NCBI GenBank assembly: GCA_002348705.1
Contig: DEAU01000017.1
Coordinates: forward strand, 4,631 to 68,630
DNA: 64,000 nt
Direction: 5' to 3'
Source of the DNA: Candidatus Neomicrothrix sp. UBA2974
Lineage (GTDB): Bacteria; Actinomycetota; Acidimicrobiia; Acidimicrobiales; MedAcidi-G1
In this document: positions 25,072-33,119 of the stretch, piece by piece
How the letters are laid out: each line of letters opens with the position of its first letter
Numbering within the stretch: the stretch's first letter is position 1
The notes under the pieces: generated by a model
What the model was told of the DNA's origin: nothing
Seen by the model: only the letters and a program-made list of their open reading frames with translations
Database searches by the model: none
Made by a program: the position numbers and the translations under genes

Positions 25072-26766
25072 ATGAAGGACCTCACACACGGGGGGATGAA
25101 ACCCCGAAGCCACGATGTAACCGAGGGGCCGGCCAAGGCGCCGGCGCGGGCAATGCTTCGGGCCATTGGCATGACCGAGAACGACTTCGATAAGGCTCAA
25201 GTGGGCGTGGCGTCGTCCTGGAACGAGGTTACGCCATGCAATATGCCGCTGGACGCTCTGGCCAAGCGATGCAAAGAGGGCGTCGCTGAGGCCGGGGGCT
25301 TTCCTATCGAGTTCAACACCATCGCAGTCAGCGACGGGATCTCTATGGGACACGAAGGGATGCGAGCCAGTTTGGTGAGTCGGGAGATCATTGCCGATTC
25401 GGTCGAAGCGGTCATGCACGCGGAGCGATTCGACGCCTTTGTGAGCTTCGCTGGATGCGACAAGTCTCTCCCGGGGATGATGATGGCTGCGGCGCGTATC
25501 AATCTGCCTTCGGTTTTTGTTTACGGGGGATCGATCATGCCCGGCCGTCATCCCGACGGCCGGGCGCTCGACGTGGTGAGCGTTTTTGAAGCAGTTGGCG
25601 CTCATGCCGTGGGCGGTATTGATGACGAGGAACTTCTCACGATCGAACGGGAAGCCTGTCCCACCATCGGAAGTTGTGGTGGCATGTTCACTGCCAACAC
25701 CATGGCGTCGATCGGAGAGGCCATCGGCATGTCGCTTCCCGGCTCGGCCTCGGCCGCTGCCATAGATAGCCGTCGATCCGAAGTGGCCTTTGCCAGCGGC
25801 ACGGCAGTGATGAATCTGCTGAGGCAGGGGATCAGGCCGCGGGACATCATGACCAAGGGGGCGTTTGAGAATGCCATTGCTGTGGTTATGGCTCTCGGCG
25901 GCTCCACCAATGCCGTGTTGCACCTTTTGGCTATGGCTTACGAAGCCAAAGTGGAGTTGGAATTAGAGGATTTCAACCGGGTGGCGGCAAAGGTGCCGCA
26001 TCTGGCCGACACCAAGCCCCATGGCAAGTACCACATGGTCGACATCGACCGGATCGGTGGCGTCCCTGTGGTCCTTCAAATGCTGTCCGATGAAGGCCTT
26101 TTGCACCTTGGCGAGGTCACTGTGACCGGGAGGACGGTTGGAGAGAATCTGGACCTCTTGGATGTGCCGCCACCCGACGGCGATGTCATACACGCTTTTG
26201 CTGATCCGATCCACGAACTAGGCGGCCTGGCAGTGTTGCGCGGCTCGCTGGCCCCAAAGGGCGCAGTGGTGAAGGTGGCGGGCATTGACTTCGATCACTT
26301 TGAGGGTCGGGCAAGAGTGTTCGACGGTGAAGACGCTGCTATGGCTGCCGTGCTTGACGACCGGATCGAGGCTGGTGATGTGGTGGTGATCCGCTATGAG
26401 GGCCCCAAGGGTGGGCCGGGTATGCGAGAGATGCTTGCTATTACTGGAGCCATGAAGGGTGCTGGTCGTGGTGATGACGCGGCGCTGGTTACCGACGGTC
26501 GGTTCTCAGGAGGCACCCACGGCTTCTGCATCGGTCATGTGGCCCCGGAGGCTGTGGACGGTGGTCCGATTGCCCTAGTCGAGGAAGGCGATCGGATTGC
26601 TATCGACGTGGTCGGGCACACCATCGACTTATTAGTCGAAGAGCAGGTACTAGTTCGGCGTCGGGCAGACCTGAAGCCCTTCGAGCCTCGCTACACCTCG
26701 GGTTTCCTTGCCAAATACGCAGCACTGGCTCAAGGGGCCGAAAAGGGCGCCGTCACGGAGGCGTGA
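25072..26766 (+). CDS. ilvD: Dihydroxy-acid dehydratase
   Basis: A 564-residue Fe-S enzyme that dehydrates 2,3-dihydroxy-isovalerate and 2,3-dihydroxy-3-methylvalerate, the third common step to Val, Leu and Ile. The three cluster cysteines are in VTPCNMPL, SFAGCDKSLPGM and TIGSCGGMFTANTM; GRFSGGTHGFCIGH follows near the C-terminus. ATG 25072 (MKDLTHGG) is preferred to GTG 25051. It lies 800 bp upstream of ilvBNC, separated by a minus-strand gene, so it forms its own unit. Confidence 0.95.
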   Translation: MKDLTHGGMKPRSHDVTEGPAKAPARAMLRAIGMTENDFDKAQVGVASSWNEVTPCNMPLDALAKRCKEGVAEAGGFPIEFNTIAVSDGISMGHEGMRASLVSREIIADSVEAVMHAERFDAFVSFAGCDKSLPGMMMAAARINLPSVFVYGGSIMPGRHPDGRALDVVSVFEAVGAHAVGGIDDEELLTIEREACPTIGSCGGMFTANTMASIGEAIGMSLPGSASAAAIDSRRSEVAFASGTAVMNLLRQGIRPRDIMTKGAFENAIAVVMALGGSTNAVLHLLAMAYEAKVELELEDFNRVAAKVPHLADTKPHGKYHMVDIDRIGGVPVVLQMLSDEGLLHLGEVTVTGRTVGENLDLLDVPPPDGDVIHAFADPIHELGGLAVLRGSLAPKGAVVKVAGIDFDHFEGRARVFDGEDAAMAAVLDDRIEAGDVVVIRYEGPKGGPGMREMLAITGAMKGAGRGDDAALVTDGRFSGGTHGFCIGHVAPEAVDGGPIALVEEGDRIAIDVVGHTIDLLVEEQVLVRRRADLKPFEPRYTSGFLAKYAALAQGAEKGAVTEA

Positions 26767-26775
26767 GTGGCTGAT

Positions 26776-26797
26776 ACCGGAGGCTTTGGTGTCCGGT
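26776..26797. terminator. Possible hairpin between convergent ilvD and the nucleotidyltransferase
   Basis: ACCGGA, a 10-nt loop, then TCCGGT. It lies just after the ilvD stop and touches the convergent stop codon; no clear T-run. Confidence 0.3.
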
Positions 26798-27330
26798 CAA
26801 CAGAGTTCCGGCCAGAGGCCGCTGTAACGGGCTGCCGATAGCGCCATCCAAGGGCTGCCGCATAGAGCGTCAGTTGACGAAAGGCCTGACGCCCAGGTCG
26901 GGATCTCAAGGCAGACCTCTTCTGGCACCTCCAGGCCGAGTCTGGGCGCCACGGCGCAGATCGGCAGACTGGCTAAAGCATCCGCCATGGCCGACTCGTT
27001 GTCGTAAAAGGTTGGATCGTGGAGTTGAACCCACTTGTCGGCGCCCATGACCACCACGTCATGGCCTTGAGCCAAGTCGGCTACTAGGCGGGCCTCAGAG
27101 GTCTTGACCTCCAACCACCGGTGGTCGCCAGCTACCGCGTTGAGTACCTCCAGACGTTCATCGGGTGAGGTCCGTCCCGCTTCCTTGCCGAGAGGTTGGC
27201 GAGACACAGTCCAAAAGACCTTTTCAAGGTCGTGATGCCGCATTGCAGTCCAGGAGATGACCAGATGGGCCAGCGTTGGTGGATCGAATGATCCGGGTTG
27301 GGTAGCGGTTCTCACTATGTCTGACCTCAC
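26797..27330 (-). CDS. NadD/CoaD-like nucleotidyltransferase family protein
   Basis: A 177-residue protein of the HxGH nucleotidylyltransferase fold. The N-terminal motif is PGSFDPPTLAHLVIS, a diverged HxGH (TLAH); VVVMGADKWVQL follows in the middle; and SSTDALCGSP stands where NadD has ISSTxIR. It may adenylylate a mononucleotide such as nicotinate mononucleotide, but the changed motifs mean the substrate is unsure. GTG start; no leaderless hexamer fits well. Confidence 0.68.
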   Translation of the reverse strand: MRSDIVRTATQPGSFDPPTLAHLVISWTAMRHHDLEKVFWTVSRQPLGKEAGRTSPDERLEVLNAVAGDHRWLEVKTSEARLVADLAQGHDVVVMGADKWVQLHDPTFYDNESAMADALASLPICAVAPRLGLEVPEEVCLEIPTWASGLSSTDALCGSPWMALSAARYSGLWPELC

Positions 27331-27415
27331 AGTTGCATGATCCCACGACTACGACGCCTTTGACTCAACACGGTGCTTGAAGCGCGGCAGGTTGTGGACC
27401 GGGGCGACCTCAGGG

Positions 27416-27421
27416 CAGAAT
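27416..27421 (+). promoter_or_regulatory. Putative -10 (CAGAAT) of the ilvBNC leader transcript
   Basis: CAGAAT, 7-nt spacer, ATG of the leader peptide at 27429. The same hexamer and spacing occur before the gene at 62876. The mRNA would begin at, or one nucleotide before, the leader AUG. Confidence 0.55.
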
Positions 27422-27428
27422 TGCACCA

Positions 27429-27479
27429 ATGCATATCTTTCCCACCTTCGTTGACCCCGAGGTAGTAGTAGCGCCGTAG
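27429..27479 (+). CDS. ilvBNC leader peptide (attenuator)
   Basis: A 16-codon frame encoding MHIFPTFVDPEVVVAP, ending in TAG. It has four Val codons, three of them consecutive GTA, a scarce Val codon in this high-GC genome, plus one Ile codon. A hairpin and an intrinsic-terminator hairpin follow before ilvB. This is the layout of ribosome-mediated attenuation: ribosomes stalled at the Val codons when charged Val-tRNA is low would favour readthrough into ilvB. Attenuation of ilvBNC is established in Corynebacterium glutamicum; the leader here is inferred from sequence. Confidence 0.75.
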   Translation: MHIFPTFVDPEVVVAP

Positions 27480-27487
27480 GTGCGCGC

Positions 27488-27506
27488 CCCGCCCGCATCC
27501 GGCGGG
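27488..27506 (+). promoter_or_regulatory. Pause/anti-terminator hairpin in the ilvB leader
   Basis: CCCGCC (27488-27493) pairs with GGCGGG (27501-27506) around a 7-nt loop, just after the leader-peptide stop. The 3' arm with its preceding C (CGGCGGG) can alternatively pair with CCTCCCG in the 5' arm of the terminator with one mismatch, which would give an anti-terminator. Confidence 0.5.
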
Positions 27507-27525
27507 ATTCAGCGATTGCGTGCCT

Positions 27526-27548
27526 CGGCCTCCCGAATAGGGAGGCCG
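27526..27548 (+). terminator. Attenuator terminator hairpin before ilvB
   Basis: A perfect 9-bp stem (CGGCCTCCC with GGGAGGCCG) around the loop GAATA, followed within 8 nt by a TTTT run at 27556-27559. It lies 48 nt upstream of ilvB, downstream of the leader peptide. Between it and ilvB (27560-27596) there is no Shine-Dalgarno sequence I can point to. Confidence 0.65.
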
Positions 27549-27596
27549 TCGCTACTTTTCACCCCGATTCCCCGAGACACAAGTAACTGAATCTCT

Positions 27597-29339
27597 ATGA
27601 CCACAGAACGAATGGACGGCGGTCGAGCCCTCATACGCGCCCTTGAGCACGAGGGCGTGGAGGTTATGTTTGGCTTGCCCGGAGGTGCCATCCTCCCGGT
27701 TTACGACCCAATCATCGACTCGTCGATCCGCCACATCCTTGTGCGACACGAGCAAGGAGCGGGTCACATGGCAGAGGGCTACGCCCACGCAACTGGCCGG
27801 CCCGGCGTCGCCATGGTTACGAGTGGACCAGCTGCCACCAACATCGTCACTCCGCTGTGCGATGCCTATCTTGACTCGGTGCCCATGGTGGTCATCACCG
27901 GTCAGGTGCCTTACGCGGCGATCGGTACCGACGCCTTTCAAGAGTGCGACACCACAGGGATCACCCAATCGATTACCAAGCACAACTTTTTGGTCACTGA
28001 TCCTCAGGACATTCCACGAACCATCAAGGAGGCGTTTCACATCGCAACCACCGGTCGGCCAGGGCCGGTCCTTGTTGACATACCGAAAGACATTGTCGAC
28101 CCGACCAATCCACGGTCGGAGATGGTGTGGGAAGACGACGTTGAGATGGACCTGCCTGGCTACCGACCCCAGGTCGAAGTCGATCCGGAAGCCATTCGGG
28201 CTGCGGCCAAGCTGGTCCGTGATGCCGAGCGCCCCGTTCTCTATGTCGGTGGAGGCATCCTCAAAGCTCGAGCTGCCGAAGTGCTTCGAGAACTGGCCGA
28301 GTTGACCGGAATCGGAGTGGTCACCACCCTGATGGCCCGTGGTGCGTTCCCTGACAGCCACGAACTGTGTCTTGGGATGCCGGGTATGCATGGCAACTAC
28401 ACCGCGGTTACTGCTATGCAGGAGGCCGATCTCCTAGTTGCCCTTGGAGCCCGTTTCGATGACCGGGTCACGGGTCGTCTCGAAGGATTCGCCCCTGAAG
28501 CCCGGGTCGTTCATGTCGACATCGACCCGGCGGAGCTGGGCAAGGTTCGTCGCCCCGATGTGGCAGTGCAGGGTGATGTGCGGGTGGCCATCGAGGCGTT
28601 GGTGGCTGAGCTGTCTGACGGAGGGACCGGCGAAGTTGATCGTTCGGCGTGGCGGTCTCGGATCAGTGGGTGGCAGGAGCGCTTCCCGTTGGCTTACGAA
28701 CCTTGGGTTCCGGGTGACGCTCTGAAGCCGCAGTACGTCATTGAGCAGCTGCGCGACGCCACTCCAGCCGACACCATCGTCACCTCCGGTGTAGGTCAGC
28801 ACCAAATGTGGGCCAGCCAATATTGGACATTCGACTACCCGTATACCTGGATCAATTCCGGTGGCCTCGGGACGATGGGCTTTTCTATCCCGGCGGCCAT
28901 AGGGGCAAAGGTCGCGTACCCGGAACGGATGGTATGGGCCATCGACGGTGACGGTTGTTTCCAGATGACTGCCCAGGAACTGGTTACGGCCGCCGTGGAA
29001 GACATTCCGATCAAGGTGGCATTGCTCAACAACTCCTATCTGGGAATGGTTCGGCAGTGGCAGGAGATGTTCTACGAGGAGCGGTATTCCGAGGTCTTCC
29101 TGTCAAAGGAGGTCCCCGACTACAAGATGTGGGCCGAGTCAATGGGATGCCACGCAATACGGATTGATGACCCTGACGAAGTCGATTCAGCGATCGCCCA
29201 GGCCAATGAAGTCGATGACCGACCAGTAGTCATCGACTTCCGCGTGGCTGCTGACGAGAAGGTGTTCCCGATGGTTCCGTCGGGCAAGTCCAACTCGGAG
29301 TTGGTTGTGCCCGAGTTTCAGCGAGATCAGCCGCGGTGA
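27597..29339 (+). CDS. ilvB: Acetolactate synthase large subunit
   Basis: A 580-residue ThDP enzyme that condenses pyruvate with pyruvate or 2-oxobutyrate. It has ALIRALEHEGVEVMFGLPGG, the activating Glu in RHEQGAGHMAEGYA, and the ThDP/Mg motif IDGDGCFQMTAQELVTAAVEDIPIKVALLNN. The start is uncertain between ATG 27597 and ATG 27609; neither has a Shine-Dalgarno sequence. It overlaps ilvN by 4 nt (GTGA) and lies behind an attenuator. Confidence 0.95.
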   Translation: MTTERMDGGRALIRALEHEGVEVMFGLPGGAILPVYDPIIDSSIRHILVRHEQGAGHMAEGYAHATGRPGVAMVTSGPAATNIVTPLCDAYLDSVPMVVITGQVPYAAIGTDAFQECDTTGITQSITKHNFLVTDPQDIPRTIKEAFHIATTGRPGPVLVDIPKDIVDPTNPRSEMVWEDDVEMDLPGYRPQVEVDPEAIRAAAKLVRDAERPVLYVGGGILKARAAEVLRELAELTGIGVVTTLMARGAFPDSHELCLGMPGMHGNYTAVTAMQEADLLVALGARFDDRVTGRLEGFAPEARVVHVDIDPAELGKVRRPDVAVQGDVRVAIEALVAELSDGGTGEVDRSAWRSRISGWQERFPLAYEPWVPGDALKPQYVIEQLRDATPADTIVTSGVGQHQMWASQYWTFDYPYTWINSGGLGTMGFSIPAAIGAKVAYPERMVWAIDGDGCFQMTAQELVTAAVEDIPIKVALLNNSYLGMVRQWQEMFYEERYSEVFLSKEVPDYKMWAESMGCHAIRIDDPDEVDSAIAQANEVDDRPVVIDFRVAADEKVFPMVPSGKSNSELVVPEFQRDQPR

Positions 29340-29848
29340 ACGTTCACGCGCCGGAGTTCCGGTACCACACGCTGGTCGTTACCGTCGAGAACAAGTCGGG
29401 CGTGCTGGCCCGCGTGGCCGGACTCTTTGCCCGCCGGGCTTTTAACATCGAGTCGTTGGCCGTTGCCCCGACCGACGACGAGGGCTTCAGCCGCATCACC
29501 GTGGTCGTTGACGTTGAGTCGGCCCCTCTGGATCAGGTTGTTAAACAGTTGGACAAGTTGGTGAATGTGGTTGAGATCCGCGAGCTGCATCCGGGCCACT
29601 CTGTAGAGAGGGAGCTGATGCTCGTGACGGTGACCGCTGAGCCGGACCTTCGCGACGAGATCGTTGAGCATCTTGATCGTGCAGGTGGGAAAGTCCTTAG
29701 CCTCGGCATTGACCGGATGATGCTTTCCCTCGTCGGGCCGCCATCGCGGGTCGATGAGTTTGAAGACCTGCTGCGACCCTACGGAATTCTGGAGTTGCAG
29801 CGCACCGGCCGGGTGGCGTTGGCCAGTTTGGACGACGCCCTCGACTGA
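29336..29848 (+). CDS. ilvN: Acetolactate synthase small (regulatory) subunit
   Basis: A 170-residue protein with an N-terminal ACT domain (HTLVVTVENKSGVLARVAGLF, RRAFNIESLAV) that binds valine for feedback inhibition, and a C-terminal ALS_ss domain (RELMLVTVTAEPDLRDEIVE, and RTGRVAL near the end). It activates IlvB. GTG start in a 4-nt overlap with ilvB. Confidence 0.95.
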   Translation: MNVHAPEFRYHTLVVTVENKSGVLARVAGLFARRAFNIESLAVAPTDDEGFSRITVVVDVESAPLDQVVKQLDKLVNVVEIRELHPGHSVERELMLVTVTAEPDLRDEIVEHLDRAGGKVLSLGIDRMMLSLVGPPSRVDEFEDLLRPYGILELQRTGRVALASLDDALD

Positions 29849-29850
29849 CT

Positions 29851-29918
29851 CACGGCCGGCCGGGGCACCACGCCGGACCGATTTCCAACAGACCAAACCG
29901 ACCGGCCGACTGGCCGTG
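29851..29918 (+). promoter_or_regulatory. Two-tier hairpin between ilvN and ilvC
   Basis: CACGGCC (29851-29857) pairs with GGCCGTG (29912-29918), and inside it GGCCGG (29858-29863) pairs with CCGGCC (29902-29907). That is 13 bp with a 4-nt bulge and a 38-nt loop. It could be an RNA processing or partial termination site that sets ilvC level; only the folding potential is seen. A good AGGAG ribosome-binding site for ilvC lies just downstream. Confidence 0.4.
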
Positions 29919-29937
29919 ACCCAGCCAGGAGAAACCA

Positions 29938-30969
29938 ATGGCGAATATCTATTACGAAAAGGACGTGGACCGGAGTGCGATTGCCACGCGCCGCGTGGCT
30001 GTCTTGGGCTATGGCTCCCAGGGACACGCACATGCCCTGAACCTCAAGGAGTCCGGCATAGACGTTTGCGTCGGCCTCCGTGATGGCTCCTCGTCCGCGG
30101 CGAAAGCCACCGAGGCCGGCCTAGAGGTGAAGTCGTTATCCGACGCCTCGGAATGGGCCGACGTGATCATGGTGCTCTTGCCCGACACCGATCAGGCAGC
30201 GGTCTACGAGGAGCACATAGCCCCGAACCTGGATGCCGGCGACGCTTTGGCATTCGCTCACGGGTTCAACATCCGCTTTGATCTGATTGCTCCTCCGGCC
30301 GACGTCGACGTGATCATGGTTGCTCCGAAGGGACCGGGTCACCTCGTACGTCGTACCTACGTAGAGGGCGGTGGCGTTCCGTGCTTGATCGCTGTCGAGC
30401 AGGATGCTTCCGGCGGCGCCCAGGATCTTGCTCTGGCTTATGCCGATGGCGTGGGTGGCGCCCGGGCCGGCGTGATCGAGACTACCTTTACTGAAGAGTG
30501 CGAAACCGACCTGTTTGGCGAGCAGGTGGTGTTGTGCGGGGGAATGACCGAATTGGTCCGTAGCGGCTTCGACACTTTGGTTGACGCCGGCTACCAGCCC
30601 GAGATCGCCTACTTCGAGTGTCTCCACGAATTGAAACTCATCGTCGATCTCATGTATGAGCAGGGAATCGGCGGTATGCGTTATTCGGTTTCCGATACCG
30701 CCGAGTATGGGGATCTGTCCCGAGGTCCGAGAGTGGTGGACGACCACGTGAGGGCCACCATGAAACAAATTCTCACTGAAATCCAGACCGGCGCTTTTGC
30801 GGAGGAATGGGTGGCTGAGGCCCACGGTGGTCGGGAGAACTTCCGTCGCCTAGAGGCGGAGGGTCATGAGCACCGCATCGAGAAGGTCGGTTCGGAACTG
30901 CGGGCCATGATGCCTTGGATCAGTGCCGGCAAGGTTTCGGTGCAAGAGGCTTCCGGCGGACAAGGTTAG
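29938..30969 (+). CDS. ilvC: Ketol-acid reductoisomerase
   Basis: A 343-residue class I enzyme that isomerises and reduces acetolactate or acetohydroxybutyrate. The NAD(P)H site is AVLGYGSQGHAHALNL; VMVAPKGPGHLVRRTY is conserved; the knotted domain carries the metal ligands (DLFGEQVVLCGG, FECLHELKLIVDLMYE). The loop reading GLRDGSSSAAKA has Arg/Ser residues usual for NADPH preference. AGGAG lies 7 nt before the ATG. The third gene of ilvBNC. Confidence 0.96.
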   Translation: MANIYYEKDVDRSAIATRRVAVLGYGSQGHAHALNLKESGIDVCVGLRDGSSSAAKATEAGLEVKSLSDASEWADVIMVLLPDTDQAAVYEEHIAPNLDAGDALAFAHGFNIRFDLIAPPADVDVIMVAPKGPGHLVRRTYVEGGGVPCLIAVEQDASGGAQDLALAYADGVGGARAGVIETTFTEECETDLFGEQVVLCGGMTELVRSGFDTLVDAGYQPEIAYFECLHELKLIVDLMYEQGIGGMRYSVSDTAEYGDLSRGPRVVDDHVRATMKQILTEIQTGAFAEEWVAEAHGGRENFRRLEAEGHEHRIEKVGSELRAMMPWISAGKVSVQEASGGQG

Positions 30970-31028
30970 GCGCACCCAGCGCTGGACTGCTCCCATGGGG
31001 CTAGGCCGGCGGTGATCGGCTCTTCCTG

Positions 31029-31070
31029 AACATAGAGGATCCCGCCCCGGAGGGCGGGATCCTCTATGTT
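31029..31070. terminator. Strong bidirectional terminator after ilvC
   Basis: A perfect 19-bp inverted repeat (left arm AACATAGAGGATCCCGCCC) around a 4-nt loop CGGA. It is placed between convergent ilvC and the thiolase gene, and A/T-rich outer arms give U-containing tails in both directions. The remaining bases of 30970-31096 show nothing else. Confidence 0.85.
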
Positions 31071-31096
31071 CTTGGTCGCACTTCGGGCTAGTGAAT

Positions 31097-32299
31097 TCAG
31101 TTCAGGCGTTGGACCACCATGGCCATGCCTTGACCTCCGCCAACGCACATCGACTCCACGCCCCACTCCTTGTCAGCGTCTTCGAGGCCGTTGAGGAGGG
31201 TGGTCATGATGCGGGCGCCGGTCATGCCGAATGGGTGGCCTAGTGCAATGGCGCCGCCGTTCACGTTCAACTTGTCATGGTCGATGCCGACTTCTTCAGC
31301 CGACGGCAGCACCTGGGCGGCGAATGCCTCGTTGATCTCGAAAAGGTCGATGTCTTCTGGGACCATGCCGGCTCGCCCTAGTGCCTGTCGAATGGCCTCG
31401 ATGGGACCGAGGCCCATGATCTCCGGGTTCAGGGCTGAGACGCCCGAAGCCACGATTCTGGCCATTGGCTTGATGCTTAGTTCGGTGGCCCGAGCTTGGC
31501 TCATTACAACCACGGCTGCCGCACCATCATTGAGCGGACAGGCATTGCCAGCGGTTACCGTCCCGTCCGGGCGAAAAACGGGGCTTAACTGTGAAACCTT
31601 TTCGTATGTGGTGCCAGCACGGATTCCGTCGTCAGCATTGACCACAGAGCCGTCAGGCAGCGTGTACGGGGTGATTTCCCGCTCGAAGAAGCCCCGGGCT
31701 TGTGCGGCCTCGGCCCGGTTCTGGGAGCGAACGCCCCACTCATCTTGGGCCTGACGGGACACCCCTTTGAGTTGGGCGACATTTTCCGCTGTCTGGCCCA
31801 TGGCGATGTGGATGTCAGGCAGGCCTGTCGGGGGTTCCCAGTCCTCAGTGTTCTCGCCAGTTCGGTCGGCGGTGCGAACTTCGGCGTCGGCGAAGCGGGG
31901 GTTGTGGGGGCCAGTGTCGGCAGCTCCGAATTGAAAGCGGCTGACGCACTCGACGCCACCTGCTACGAAGGCGTCACCCTCTCCCGACATTATGGCGTGG
32001 GCTGCCATGCGGATGGTTTGCAGTGAAGAAGAGCAGTACCGGTTGACGGTTGTCCCTGGGGCATTGAGTCCGGCCAAGATGCCAGCTACGCGCGCCAAGT
32101 TGTAACCCTGCTCACCGCCTGGCTGGGCAGTGCCCCAAAGAACGTCTTCGATCTGGTCACGGGGCAACTCGGGAACCTTTCCCAACACATCTTCTATGAC
32201 GAAGGCGGACAGGTCGTCAGGACGGGCATCGACGAGACTTCCCTTCCCGGCCCGCCCGATGGCGGTTCGGCTGGTTGCGACGATTACGGCTTCGGCCAT
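31097..32299 (-). CDS. Acetyl-CoA C-acyltransferase (thiolase)
   Basis: A 400-residue degradative-type thiolase. The nucleophilic Cys is in TVNRYCSSSLQTIRMAAHA, the His in NVNGGAIALGHPFGMTGARI, and the C-terminal Cys in SMCVGGGQGMAMVVQ. It cleaves 3-oxoacyl-CoA (last step of beta-oxidation) or runs in reverse. AGGAG lies upstream of the ATG, so this gene is leadered, unlike many neighbours. A TetR-type palindrome at 32337-32352 lies in its upstream region. Confidence 0.92.
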   Translation of the reverse strand: MAEAVIVATSRTAIGRAGKGSLVDARPDDLSAFVIEDVLGKVPELPRDQIEDVLWGTAQPGGEQGYNLARVAGILAGLNAPGTTVNRYCSSSLQTIRMAAHAIMSGEGDAFVAGGVECVSRFQFGAADTGPHNPRFADAEVRTADRTGENTEDWEPPTGLPDIHIAMGQTAENVAQLKGVSRQAQDEWGVRSQNRAEAAQARGFFEREITPYTLPDGSVVNADDGIRAGTTYEKVSQLSPVFRPDGTVTAGNACPLNDGAAAVVVMSQARATELSIKPMARIVASGVSALNPEIMGLGPIEAIRQALGRAGMVPEDIDLFEINEAFAAQVLPSAEEVGIDHDKLNVNGGAIALGHPFGMTGARIMTTLLNGLEDADKEWGVESMCVGGGQGMAMVVQRLN

Positions 32300-32336
32300 G
32301 GGAGAGGCTCCTGTGTGGACGGCGTATGCCCGGTGA

Positions 32337-32352
32337 GTTACCGACCGGTAAC
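32337..32352 (-). promoter_or_regulatory. Palindromic operator-like site upstream of thiolase
   Basis: GTTACCG, 2 nt, CGGTAAC: a perfect 7-bp inverted repeat 38-53 nt before the thiolase ATG. Size and spacing are typical for TetR-family repressors that control acyl-CoA metabolism in actinobacteria; the regulator is unknown. Confidence 0.5.
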
Positions 32353-32442
32353 CAGATCCTAACCGGGCACTTGGGCGTCATACCCAGTGGAGGTGCCCTG
32401 CAGATTGAAACGCTCTGTTCTAGGCCGTGACGGGACGGTGAC

Positions 32443-33102
32443 TCATGTTCGACGTACCAAGGTGAGGCCGTCACCGATTGAGAGCATGACTACTTCGACC
32501 CGATCGTCAGTCACAACCCGGTCGTTGAATCTGCGAAGCGCCAAGGTGTCTTCGTCGTCCACCTCGGGATCCAGCACCCGACCGGACCAAAGGACGTTGT
32601 CTACGGCTAATAGCCCATGGGGCGCTAGTCGGGGAACCAACTCCTCGTAGTAGTCGAGGTACCCGGTCTTGTCGGCATCGACGAAGGCGAAGTCGACCAC
32701 AGTGTCGTCGGAAAGTCCCTGCAGGGTTTCGATGGCTGGGGCGATCACCAGGTCGATGCGGTCTTCCACCCCGGCTGCCTTCCAGTGCTGGCGGGCAATG
32801 GCAGTCCACTCGTCGGAGATGTCGCAGCAGAGGAGGCGGCCGGAGGGGGGAAGGGATCGTGCGATGGCCAGCGAGGATGATCCAGTGAAGGTTCCGATCT
32901 CCACCGCCAGCGTGGGGCGCACGGCAGCGACCAAGGCAGCAAGTAGGGCTGCTTGGTCGTCCGCCACCTGCATCCGGGCCCACGGCCCCAGTTCCTTGGT
33001 GGCCTTGGATAGCGAGAGGCGGACTTTGTCAGCTGGCGTGGAGTGGGACTGCATGTAGTCGTAGAGGTCATCGGCTAGAAAAAAAGAACGGTGGGTGGAC
33101 AA
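32443..33102 (-). CDS. O-methyltransferase, family 3 (caffeoyl-CoA OMT-like)
   Basis: A 219-residue class I methyltransferase: AVEIGTFTGSSSLAIARSLP is the SAM-binding motif I, LLCCDISDEWTAIARQHW follows, and FAFVDADKTGYLDYYEEL and LLAVDNVLWSGRV hold the metal-binding acids of Mg-dependent catechol-type enzymes. The substrate is unknown. The best start is TTG 33102, only 2-4 nt after a GGAGGAG run, so the start is not certain. It follows the D-aminoacylase gene by 17 nt and is probably co-transcribed. Confidence 0.85.
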   Translation of the reverse strand: MSTHRSFFLADDLYDYMQSHSTPADKVRLSLSKATKELGPWARMQVADDQAALLAALVAAVRPTLAVEIGTFTGSSSLAIARSLPPSGRLLCCDISDEWTAIARQHWKAAGVEDRIDLVIAPAIETLQGLSDDTVVDFAFVDADKTGYLDYYEELVPRLAPHGLLAVDNVLWSGRVLDPEVDDEDTLALRRFNDRVVTDDRVEVVMLSIGDGLTLVRRT

Positions 33103-33119
33103 AGCTCCTCCAAAGTTGT

